Source of the DNA: Spirosoma rigui
Lineage (GTDB): Bacteria; Bacteroidota; Bacteroidia; Cytophagales; Spirosomataceae
Direction: 5' to 3'
Length of the DNA stretch: 64,000 bases
NCBI RefSeq assembly: GCF_002067135.1
Contig: NZ_CP020105.1
Location: 3,596,001-3,660,000 of the forward strand
The notes below the pieces were generated by a model. That model was not told the DNA's origin, made no database searches, and saw nothing but the letters and a program-made list of their open reading frames with translations. A program made the translations under genes and the position numbers. Positions 55,399 through 64,000 of the stretch are shown piece after piece. Position 1 is the stretch's first letter; the number at the start of each line of letters is the position of its first letter.

Positions 55399-55660
55399 GT
55401 ATTGGGTAGACGCTGGAAACTGGATAGCGAGTGCTCGAAAAGGTAGGGATGAACAGCGCGGGTCCGGAGTCTAACGTCCGACGTCTTAATGGAATTGATA
55501 GTTTATTAGGGGTACAACCGTCCTGGTGCAAATAAAGTGCCATTTGTGGGGCGGGGTTGCGGGCTCACCCGCCACATTTATTTACCCCGGTTGGTTGCCC
55601 GCCCGCTGTGGGGATCAGAACCCGTACCCAGAAGGTGTATTGGTGAGCCGTGCTGTCGGG
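55399..55660. other. Intergenic region upstream of the RNA helicase
   Basis: No gene is visible. The stretch should hold the promoter and leader of the helicase. A near -7-like TTTATTTG (minus strand, about 55530) differs from the consensus at one position. A GC-rich stem, TGTGG-GGCGGG with CCCGCCACA, lies near 55545-55580. Nothing else was identified. Confidence 0.4.
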
Positions 55661-55662
55661 TG

Positions 55663-55701
55663 AAAAACAGGAAGGGTACCCGGTGGCGGGTACCCTTCCT
55701 G
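55663..55701 (-). terminator. Rho-independent terminator of katG
   Basis: Perfect 15-bp arms at 55668-55682 and 55687-55701 (CAGGAAGGGTACCCG and its complement) with a GTGG loop. On the minus strand the stem is followed by TTTTT (55663-55667). It begins 67 nt after the katG stop. Confidence 0.92.
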
Positions 55702-55768
55702 ATATTACTAGATCAACTTAGTCCATACCGGCCGAACGATCGGAGCCAGCCGGCCTGACAAGCCGTTT

Positions 55769-58063
<2,295 letters not shown>

Positions 58064-58064
58064 T

Positions 58065-58135
58065 CAAATCTAAATGAAATCTGTCAATAGATTTTATACA
58101 TTGTTTTTATGACTAAATAGATTTTTTCTATATAG
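58065..58135 (-). promoter_or_regulatory. katG promoter with OxyR-like boxes
   Basis: On the minus strand a -7 element TAGATTTG (58065-58072) matches TAnnTTTG, with start of transcription expected near 58059. No TTTG lies at the -33 position, as is usual for activated promoters. Upstream, ATAG-N7-CTAT at 58117-58131 matches the OxyR half-site pair, and a weaker ATAG-N7-ACAT lies at 58087-58101. Their centres fall near -64 and -35, as expected for LysR-type activation. AATAGATTTT is directly repeated (58086 and 58116). The wider 58113-58135 segment agrees with the heme operon palindrome at 17 of 23 positions. Confidence 0.6.
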
Positions 58136-58159
58136 TGCTTATGCGTCACTCGTAACACC

Positions 58160-60160
58160 TTACAGAACACGCCATTCGATGCGCCGGTTGAGCTGGCGGT
58201 TTTCGTCGGAGGTGTTAGGAACGGCGGGGCGGGTTTTGCCATAACCGATAGCCTGCAGCCGACCGGGCTCAACACCGGCTTTAGTCAGGTAGGCAACTAC
58301 CGCCTGCGCCCGTTTCTGGGAAAGAAGCAGGTTGGCAGCCGCATCACCTTTGTCGTCGGTATGACCTGCGATCTCGATACGGACCGTCGGGTTACTTTTC
58401 ATGAAAGCTGCAATCCGGTCGAGTTCGGTGCGTGACTTGTCGGCCAGATCGTAGCGGGTCGATTCAAAGAACAGGTTATTGAGCGTTTCTTTAGCCGACG
58501 TACCTCCGGTAACTGGTTCCAGTGGCACGTTCATAGCGATACCCGTTCCGGCATGGCGGTCTCCTTTAATGGGTTGGGTGAAGTCGAACGACATACTTTT
58601 AAAGAGGTAGCCCGGCGTACTCACGTAGAGAGCGTACTCACCCCCGCTGGGAAGCACCGCCGTGTACTGGCCCGTTGTTGCGTCGGTATGGACGCGCGAA
58701 ACGACCTGATTGGTTTTAAGGTCAATGAGTTCAACCAGGGCCGACAGGGGCTTTTTTGTACGGCCGTCGGCAACAACCCCTTTCAGGAAACTAACCGGTT
58801 TTACCCGCTCACGTAATGATTCAGGCAGGTCGAAGACGTAGAGCCGGGAGCGTTGCGAGACGCCGTCTTTCTGCTCCTCGAACGAGTAATACGCGCGGGT
58901 GCCATTGGCAGCCACGAAAAGCGATGCCTGATCTTCGGAGGTGTTAATGGGGTAACCTAAGTTGGTGGGTGTCGACCAGCCGATGGTTTGCCCGGTCGAG
59001 GCCAGACTGTCGGCCACAAACAGATCGTAACCACCCAGGCCCACGTGCCCGTCCGAAGCAAAAAACAGACTTTGCCCGTTGGCATGAATAAACGGCGATG
59101 CTTCGTTGAAGGGCGTATTGATCGGGCTGCCAATGTTGACGGGTTCGTTCCAGGTGCCGCCAGCGTCAAGATCACTGCGCCAGATATCCCGCCGGCCCTG
59201 GCCCCCCGGGCGGTCTGAGACGAAGTACAACCGCCGGCCGTCGGCCGACAGCGAGGGCTGCGATTCGTAGTAGCGGGTATTAACCGTGGGACCCAGGTTT
59301 TCGGGCGTCGACCAGTCGGCACCGGTTTTGCGGCTCAGGTACAGGTCGCAGCTGCCGAAGCCTTTACGGCCCTGGCAGGCCGTGAACACAATTAAACGGC
59401 CATCGGCCGAGAGACTAGCGGTTCCTTCGTTGTCATTCGTATTGATTCCGGGCGACAGAGATGCGGGGGGGGACCAGCTCTCGCCATTGTAAGTAGCCAC
59501 CATCAGGTCCTCGTCGCCTTCGGGTTTGAGTGCCGTAAATACCAGCGTCTGTTCGTCGGGAGTAAGGACCGGGAAATACTGCGAAGGGGTCGTCTGGAGG
59601 ACGGCTGAGAGCGGTTTGGGGTCAACGGGCTGCGGGTGTGCCACGGCTTCCTGCCCAAAACGGGCTGACTCAATCTGACGGGCTACCCGTTTGTGCTGCG
59701 CCGACTGGGGAGCGAAAAGGGTCTGAAATTTTTCGAGGTAGGGGAGCGCTTCCCCGTAGCGGCCCAGCCGCAGGAGAATGGTACTGAGGGACTGGTAAGC
59801 GGCTGCCGATGCGGGACTGTCGGGCTGCAGCCGAATGGCGGCCCGGTAGGCATCGAGGGCAGCATCGAAACGTTTGGTAAACTCGTACAGCTGACCAAGC
59901 TTTAGGTGTGCATCGGCAAACGAGGGGTCCTGCTTTATGGCCTGCTCCATCAAGGGAATGGCTTCCCCGGCCTTGCGTTCCCCAAAGAGCCTGATAGACT
60001 GCGCGTATAACTCCTTTGCTTTAGTATCCTGAGCAGAGGAGGGGCAGGATAGAAACAGAAGGAGCGGGAGCATAAAAAGGAAACGACCCCGGATACCCCG
60101 ACTCCGCTGGCCCCTTATGGAATGTCCATGTACTTGTGCGTCTGCAACGAAATTTGCCAT
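58160..60160 (-). CDS. TPR / PD40 propeller / CarboxypepD-like / OmpA-domain envelope protein (PorE-like architecture)
   Basis: 666 residues from the ATG at 60160; a shorter start at 60073 (MLPLLLFLSCPSSAQ) would avoid the 46-bp overlap with queE and gives either a signal peptide or a weak lipobox FLSC. Domains: TPR repeats about 45-150 (AIPLMEQAIKQDPSFADAHLKLGQLYEF), a PD40/WD40-like propeller about 180-440 (NEGTASLSADGRLIVFTAC, YYESQPSLSADGRRLYFVSD), a carboxypeptidase-like domain about 470-540, and an OmpA peptidoglycan-binding domain from 565 (IEIAGHTDDKG, LNRRIEWRVL). PorE of the T9SS has this domain order; paralogues are common. Confidence 0.88.
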   Translation of the reverse strand: MANFVADAQVHGHSIRGQRSRGIRGRFLFMLPLLLFLSCPSSAQDTKAKELYAQSIRLFGERKAGEAIPLMEQAIKQDPSFADAHLKLGQLYEFTKRFDAALDAYRAAIRLQPDSPASAAAYQSLSTILLRLGRYGEALPYLEKFQTLFAPQSAQHKRVARQIESARFGQEAVAHPQPVDPKPLSAVLQTTPSQYFPVLTPDEQTLVFTALKPEGDEDLMVATYNGESWSPPASLSPGINTNDNEGTASLSADGRLIVFTACQGRKGFGSCDLYLSRKTGADWSTPENLGPTVNTRYYESQPSLSADGRRLYFVSDRPGGQGRRDIWRSDLDAGGTWNEPVNIGSPINTPFNEASPFIHANGQSLFFASDGHVGLGGYDLFVADSLASTGQTIGWSTPTNLGYPINTSEDQASLFVAANGTRAYYSFEEQKDGVSQRSRLYVFDLPESLRERVKPVSFLKGVVADGRTKKPLSALVELIDLKTNQVVSRVHTDATTGQYTAVLPSGGEYALYVSTPGYLFKSMSFDFTQPIKGDRHAGTGIAMNVPLEPVTGGTSAKETLNNLFFESTRYDLADKSRTELDRIAAFMKSNPTVRIEIAGHTDDKGDAAANLLLSQKRAQAVVAYLTKAGVEPGRLQAIGYGKTRPAVPNTSDENRQLNRRIEWRVL

Positions 60161-60780
60161 TGTGGATGGTCTTTAACGTAGTCAACGATGCGGGGTAGCA
60201 TTTCATTGGAACGACTCCACTCGGTTTGCAAAAAGAGTTTGCAATCGGCGCGCAGGTGGGGCACGAACGACTCGGCAAACGCGAAATCCGACGCGTTGTA
60301 AATAATTACTTTCAGCTCATTCGCCTGTTCGAAAATGGCCGGATTGGGCTTCTTAAATTTCTTGGGCGAGAAGCAGATCCAGTCCCACGAACCCGTGACG
60401 GCCTGACAAACGCCCGACGTTTCAATGTTGGTACGAAAACCCGCCGTTTGCAGCGCGCGGGTCAGGCTGGTGAGGTCGTGCATGAGCGGTTCCCCGCCCG
60501 TGATGACGGCCATCCGGCCCGGATGCTGAAGCGCCCCTGCCACAATTTCGTCGACAGTCCGTTTCGGATGCGCGTCGGCATCCCACGATTCTTTGACATC
60601 ACACCAGTGGCAGCCTACATCGCAGCCCCCCAGCCGGATGAAATAGGCGGCCTTCCCCGACTGGGCTCCTTCGCCCTGAATGGTATAAAAAGCCTCCATA
60701 ACGGGCAGGGTAGCCACCGTCGTGCCAGCGGGTATCGAGGCCGCGTCTTGTTGTTGTTGCAGTACTGGTTCCAAAAGCAT
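60115..60780 (-). CDS. queE: 7-carboxy-7-deazaguanine synthase QueE
   Basis: 221 residues from the ATG at 60780. A radical SAM enzyme that converts 6-carboxytetrahydropterin to 7-carboxy-7-deazaguanine for queuosine in tRNA. The cluster cysteines are Cys53, Cys57 and Cys60 (CDVGCHWC), with the substrate segment MEAFYTIQGEGAQSG just before and TGGEPLMHD after. A second start at 60699 (MEAFYT) is possible. A TATATTTG -7-like box lies at 60784-60791, only a few bases before the first ATG. No other queuosine genes are nearby. Confidence 0.94.
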   Translation of the reverse strand: MLLEPVLQQQQDAASIPAGTTVATLPVMEAFYTIQGEGAQSGKAAYFIRLGGCDVGCHWCDVKESWDADAHPKRTVDEIVAGALQHPGRMAVITGGEPLMHDLTSLTRALQTAGFRTNIETSGVCQAVTGSWDWICFSPKKFKKPNPAIFEQANELKVIIYNASDFAFAESFVPHLRADCKLFLQTEWSRSNEMLPRIVDYVKDHPQWQISLQTHKYMDIP

Positions 60781-60936
60781 ATACAAATATACAAAATAGC
60801 CACCCGATAAGGTTTCCGAAACGCTTGCATACCCCCCGTTTCTACCGGGAAAGAAGGGTAGGGAAAGAAGGGAAGTTGTCGGGCCGTAAGCGGGCATATT
60901 TTTGTGAGGCAAGTAGAAGTCAGGGAGTTACGGGTT

Positions 60937-62283
60937 ATGGCAGTATCGATCCCACCTGCTATGACTACCGCGCCAAAACCATCCCTCCGCTACGCCTGGT
61001 CCGTTGTATTCGTCCTGATGCTGGCTTATATCTCGTCGTTCATCGATCGCCAGATCCTGAGCCTGCTCGTGGGACCCATCAAGCGTGATATGCACCTGAC
61101 CGATACGCAGGTGAGCCTGCTGATGGGCCTTAGCTTTGCCCTGTTTTACACCCTGCTCGGCATTCCCATTGGCCGCCTGGCGGACCGTGCCAACCGCCGA
61201 AACATCGTGGTACTCGGCATTGCCGTGTGGAGTCTGATGACGGCCCTGGGAGGTATTGTAAAATCCTACGGTCAGTTCTTTCTCGTACGGGTAGGGGTCG
61301 GGGTTGGCGAGGCCACACTGTCGCCTGCGGCCTATTCCATGCTCAGTGATTATTTTCCGACAGAGAAGCTGGCGACGGCCATCAGCGTGTACTCCGCGGG
61401 TATTTATCTGGGGTCGGGCTTTGCCGTACTGATCGGGGCTGCCCTGGTTGGACTCGGCAATGGACCTGCTACGGTGGTCCTGCCCGTCATTGGAACGGTA
61501 TTTTCGTGGCAGCTCGTCTTCGTGTACATTGGCCTGCCGGGGTTGCTGCTAGCGTTGCTCGTACGACTCATCAAGGAACCAGCCCGCCGGAATATGCTCA
61601 TGAATGCGGAAGGGCAGGCCCGGATTCTATCCATTGCTGACGTATTTCGACTGATCTGTCAGCAACGGCGCGCTTTTTTCAGCGTTACGTTGGGCATCAC
61701 CTTTGTGTCGCTCGTGGCCTACGCCAGTTCAGCCTGGGTACCCACCCTGTTCGTGCGCCGGTTTGGCTGGACAGCGGGGCAGATCGGGCTGCTTTATGGG
61801 TTGGTAATCACGGTTTTTTCGACCTCGGGTATTCTGCTGGGCGGGCGGTTGGCTGACTGGTTCACTCGACGTGGCTATGCCAACGGGAAATTACGCGTGG
61901 GTATCATAGCCGCCGTCGGTATACTGCTGAGTTCCGGCGTTTGTCTTTTGTCGGACCCGACCGTCGCGATTGCCCTGTTTGCGATTCCGAGTTTTTTTGT
62001 CGCCTTTCCGTTCGGGGCTTCGTCGGCGGCTATTCAGGAGATCATGCCCAACCAGGCACGGGCGCTGGCTTCGGCAGTGTACCTGCTCATCATAAACCTG
62101 ATCGCCCTGGGTTTTGGCCCCACGCTCGTTGCTTTGCTGACCGATTACGTTTTCCGGGATGAACAGGCGGTGCATCTGTCGCTGGCCTGTGTCATGCTGG
62201 GTAGCAGTCTGCTGGCGCTGGCCAGTTACGCCTGGGGACTGGGGGCCGTCCGGGCGACTGCTCCGGTTGAGGTGACGGTTTGA
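60937..62283 (+). CDS. Major facilitator superfamily transporter (spinster-like)
   Basis: 448 residues, twelve membrane helices. MFS signature between helices 2 and 3: GIPIGRLADRANRRNIV; also FIDRQILSLLVGPIKRDMHLTDTQVSLLMGLSFALFYTL and VGVGEATLSPAAYSMLSDYFP, typical of spinster-like bacterial carriers. Substrate unknown; lipids, sugars or drugs are possible. The ATG at 60937 is used; a GTG at 60904 and an ATG at 60961 are alternatives. Divergent from queE. The 318 bp after it hold the histidine leader. Confidence 0.92.
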   Translation: MAVSIPPAMTTAPKPSLRYAWSVVFVLMLAYISSFIDRQILSLLVGPIKRDMHLTDTQVSLLMGLSFALFYTLLGIPIGRLADRANRRNIVVLGIAVWSLMTALGGIVKSYGQFFLVRVGVGVGEATLSPAAYSMLSDYFPTEKLATAISVYSAGIYLGSGFAVLIGAALVGLGNGPATVVLPVIGTVFSWQLVFVYIGLPGLLLALLVRLIKEPARRNMLMNAEGQARILSIADVFRLICQQRRAFFSVTLGITFVSLVAYASSAWVPTLFVRRFGWTAGQIGLLYGLVITVFSTSGILLGGRLADWFTRRGYANGKLRVGIIAAVGILLSSGVCLLSDPTVAIALFAIPSFFVAFPFGASSAAIQEIMPNQARALASAVYLLIINLIALGFGPTLVALLTDYVFRDEQAVHLSLACVMLGSSLLALASYAWGLGAVRATAPVEVTV

Positions 62284-62339
62284 GGGCAGCGCAGAACGAC
62301 CTGCCACATCGTATTTCGCTATTTTCTGCGCAAAAAACC

Positions 62340-62370
62340 TTGCCCTTCTGCAAGGCTGACTCTACCTTTG
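62340..62370 (+). promoter_or_regulatory. Candidate promoter of the histidine operon
   Basis: TTG at 62340-62342, a 20-nt spacer and TACCTTTG at 62363-62370 match the Bacteroidetes consensus. Transcription would begin around 62375, at the AUG of the candidate leader peptide. A CCTTGC/GCAAGG stem (62338-62343 / 62350-62355) overlaps it and could end the upstream transcript. Confidence 0.5.
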
Positions 62371-62374
62371 CCCC

Positions 62375-62437
62375 ATGATCTCCCAACGGGCTACCGCTTT
62401 TCCCCTCCGACATCGTCGCCATCATCGTGGCTGCTAA
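62375..62437 (+). CDS. Candidate histidine leader peptide
   Basis: A 20-codon open frame: MISQRATAFPLRHRRHHRGC, then TAA. It contains three His codons within five positions (residues 13, 16 and 17) alternating with Arg. It is located 164 nt before hisG and followed by alternative hairpins. This is the layout of a histidine attenuation leader, in which a ribosome stalled at His codons changes downstream RNA folding. Too short to be judged by family. The predicted start of transcription at or next to its AUG would make it leaderless, which is unusual. Chance remains possible, but position and His content make regulation likely. Confidence 0.55.
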   Translation: MISQRATAFPLRHRRHHRGC

Positions 62438-62521
62438 GCCACTGCGCCCTGTTTGCAGTCCCGTTTTTCCCGTACTTTTGCTCATCCTTACGTTGACTCG
62501 CAAGCTGCCAGATTCGCAGTG
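62427..62521 (+). promoter_or_regulatory. Candidate his attenuator: mutually exclusive hairpins
   Basis: Stem A: GTGGCT (62427-62432) / AGCCAC (62437-62442), overlapping the leader stop codon. Stem B: ACTGC (62441-62445) / GCAGT (62455-62459), followed by CCCG and five T (62464-62468), a weak terminator. Stem C: CACTGCG (62440-62446) / CGCAGTG (62515-62521). A, B and C share bases around 62440-62446 and so exclude each other. A further stem GGCATG / CATGCC lies at 62559-62579, just before hisG. Confidence 0.45.
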
Positions 62522-62601
62522 TGTATGCATGTTCAGCCTAAATCAGTCGTCTACCTGGGGCATGTAACCGTCTCATGCCACCTACCTAATACACCTGTTT
62601 A

Positions 62602-63462
62602 ATGTCATCTGTGATTCGTATTGCCCTTCAAAAATCCGGTCGCCTGAGCGAGGATTCCTACCAGCTTTTTAAAGAATGCGGCATCCGCTTCGACTACGGA
62701 ACGGGTAAGCTCAGGTCCATCTCTTCCAATTTTCCCGCTGAATTTCTTTTTCTGCGCGACGACGATATTCCCGGGTATGTGGAAGACGGCGTGGCCGATC
62801 TGGGTATAGTAGGCGAGAATGTAGCCGTTGAAACGGGCCGCCCTCTGAAAACAGTCCATAAGCTGGGCTTCTCCAAATGCCGGCTGTCCATTGCCATTCC
62901 CCGCGGTGTCGACTGGACGGGCATTCAGGATCTGGACGGGAAAAATATCGCTACGTCCTACCCGAACCTGTTAGGGAAGTACCTCGCCGGCGAAGGTGTC
63001 CGGGCCGAGATCCATGAGATCAGCGGTTCGGTAGAGATAGCGCCGAGTATTGGGCTGGCCGAAGCCGTTTGTGACATTGTTAGCTCGGGCAGTACGCTGC
63101 TGAGCAATGGCCTGAAAGAGGTGGAAACAATTTTCCGGTCCGAAGCCATTCTCATTGCCCGTCCTGAACTCGATGCCGACAAGCAGGCGTTAGTCGATAA
63201 GCTGCTGTTCCGAATCAAATCGGTGCAGGCTGCCAAGAATAACAAGTACATTGTGCTGAACGCGCCAAACCACGCCCTCGACACGATCACGGCGCTGCTG
63301 CCGGGCATGAAAAGCCCAACCGTTACGCCCCTGGCAACGGAAGGGTGGAGCTCGGTGCATTCGGTACTGAACGAAAACGAGTTCTGGGAAAATATTGAAG
63401 CCATTCGGGCCGCCGGTGCTGAAGGTATTCTGGTGATCCCAATTGAGAAAATGATTTATTAA
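62602..63462 (+). CDS. hisG: ATP phosphoribosyltransferase HisG (long form)
   Basis: 286 residues. It catalyses the first step of histidine synthesis, ATP plus PRPP to phosphoribosyl-ATP. Residues 1-210 are the catalytic domains (RIALQKSGRLSEDS, DLGIVGENVAVE, SSGSTLLSNGLKEVETIFRSEAILIA). Residues 215-286 are the C-terminal ACT-like regulatory domain (YIVLNAPNHALDTITALLPGMKSPTV) of the long form, which works without HisZ and is inhibited by histidine. It opens the his operon, followed by hisD after 70 bp. Confidence 0.97.
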   Translation: MSSVIRIALQKSGRLSEDSYQLFKECGIRFDYGTGKLRSISSNFPAEFLFLRDDDIPGYVEDGVADLGIVGENVAVETGRPLKTVHKLGFSKCRLSIAIPRGVDWTGIQDLDGKNIATSYPNLLGKYLAGEGVRAEIHEISGSVEIAPSIGLAEAVCDIVSSGSTLLSNGLKEVETIFRSEAILIARPELDADKQALVDKLLFRIKSVQAAKNNKYIVLNAPNHALDTITALLPGMKSPTVTPLATEGWSSVHSVLNENEFWENIEAIRAAGAEGILVIPIEKMIY

Positions 63463-63464
63463 CC

Positions 63465-63528
63465 GTAACGCCGTCCCAGTGGGTCGGCCGAAAAAGCCCA
63501 TACAGCCGGCCTGCCGGGACGGCATTAC
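63465..63528 (+). promoter_or_regulatory. Long hairpin between hisG and hisD
   Basis: Arms GTAACGCCGTCCC (63465-63477) and GGGACGGCATTAC (63516-63528) pair over 13 bp with one mismatch. An inner GGCCG (63486-63490) / CGGCC (63507-63511) stem extends the structure. The outer arm ends 4 nt before the hisD ATG, so it would hide the ribosome-binding region. No T tract follows. Confidence 0.65.
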
Positions 63529-63532
63529 GAAC

Positions 63533-64000
63533 ATGAACATCATCCCCTTTCCCGACCGGAGCGAGTGGCCCCGTTTACTGGCCCGCCCAGTTCAATCGAC
63601 GCAGCAGATCGAAGCGGCCGTCGCGCCTATTCTGGCCCAGGTCCGGGCCGGGGGCGATGCCGCGCTGATTGAGCTGGCGCAGAAGTTCGATCAGGTCGAT
63701 CTGTCGAAGGGTGGTCTGGAAGTTGATACGGCGACCCTCGACGCTGCTGAGGGCCAGCTGACCGACGAGCTGAAAGCCGCCATCCGGCAGGCTTACCAGA
63801 ATATCCGCACGTTCCACGAACGGCAGAAGCAGCCGATCGAAAAGGTGGAGACGATGCCGGGCGTGGTCTGCTGGCGTAAGAGCGTAGGTATCGAGAAAGT
63901 GGGTTTGTACATTCCCGGTGGTACGGCTCCGCTGTTCAGCACCGTTCTGATGCTGGGCATACCCGCGCAGCTGGCGGGCTGCCGCGAGGTCGTGCTCTGT
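63533..64000 (+). CDS. hisD: Histidinol dehydrogenase HisD (5' part, cut by window end)
   Basis: The first 156 codons are present with no stop before the window ends. HisD performs the last two oxidations of histidine synthesis with NAD. Family segments visible: ARPVQSTQQIEAAVAPILAQVRAGGDAALIELAQKFDQVDL and VGIEKVGLYIPGGTAPLFSTVLMLGIPAQLAGC, the latter around the cofactor site. The ATG at 63533 follows hisG by 70 bp with a stem-loop in between. The zinc and catalytic residues lie beyond the window. Confidence 0.95.
   Translation, partial: MNIIPFPDRSEWPRLLARPVQSTQQIEAAVAPILAQVRAGGDAALIELAQKFDQVDLSKGGLEVDTATLDAAEGQLTDELKAAIRQAYQNIRTFHERQKQPIEKVETMPGVVCWRKSVGIEKVGLYIPGGTAPLFSTVLMLGIPAQLAGCREVVLC

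Overview
The window reads as a chromosomal segment of a Bacteroidota bacterium of the order Cytophagales, most like Spirosoma and relatives. The evidence is tandem SusC/SusD pairs, a type 9 secretion sorting domain, Bacteroidetes-only families (DUF5723, DUF4270, DUF4907, DUF2490, VCBS/ASPIC proteins), weak ribosome binding sites and promoters of the TTTG / TAnnTTTG type. No phage, insertion sequence, CRISPR array, rRNA or complete tRNA was seen.

Layout. 1-4461: iron-sulfur scaffold protein (NifU family), a DUF5723 outer-membrane protein and recG. 5167-20240: two tandem-duplicated susC/susD pairs, then a small secreted unknown and a 1126-residue VCBS/ASPIC surface lipoprotein. 20300-22991: a McrC-like nuclease subunit without McrB, and a GntP gluconate permease. 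23167-30694: a complete heme acquisition operon (TonB receptor, HmuY lipoprotein, two small Cys-motif proteins, HmuTUV ABC transporter, HemS-type cytoplasmic factor) behind a recognisable promoter with two overlapping palindromes. 30748-36370: AraC regulator, aldo/keto reductase, GDSL hydrolase and a TonB-dependent receptor.

36456-50103, nearly all on the minus strand: a T9SS type B surface protein; a CotH kinase / DUF4956 / DUF2490 unit; a DUF4270 / DUF4907 / kelch unit; a short-chain dehydrogenase with two beta-barrel proteins; a PQQ-type dehydrogenase with an inserted cytochrome c domain; and a sugar phosphate isomerase-like protein. 50320-55398: a family 2 glycosyltransferase, a class I-like HMG-CoA reductase with an extra N-terminal domain, a gene interrupted by an in-frame TGA, and a RhlE-type RNA helicase. 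55769-60780: katG with an OxyR-like control region, a PorE-like TPR/propeller/OmpA protein and queE. 60937-64000: an MFS transporter and the start of the histidine operon (hisG, partial hisD), preceded by a candidate histidine-rich leader peptide with alternative RNA hairpins.

How it fits together: much of the window concerns the cell envelope. SusCD and TonB receptors import large or scarce substrates, and the heme operon carries heme from the surface to the cytoplasm. Heme uptake and katG share an AAATAGA operator word, which may link iron/heme supply with peroxide defence. The most interesting under-described items are the histidine leader, the two Cys-motif proteins of the heme operon, the CotH/DUF4956 and DUF4270/DUF4907/kelch clusters, the orphan McrC and the unusual HMG-CoA reductase. 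All family names come from reading the protein sequences; no database search was run.
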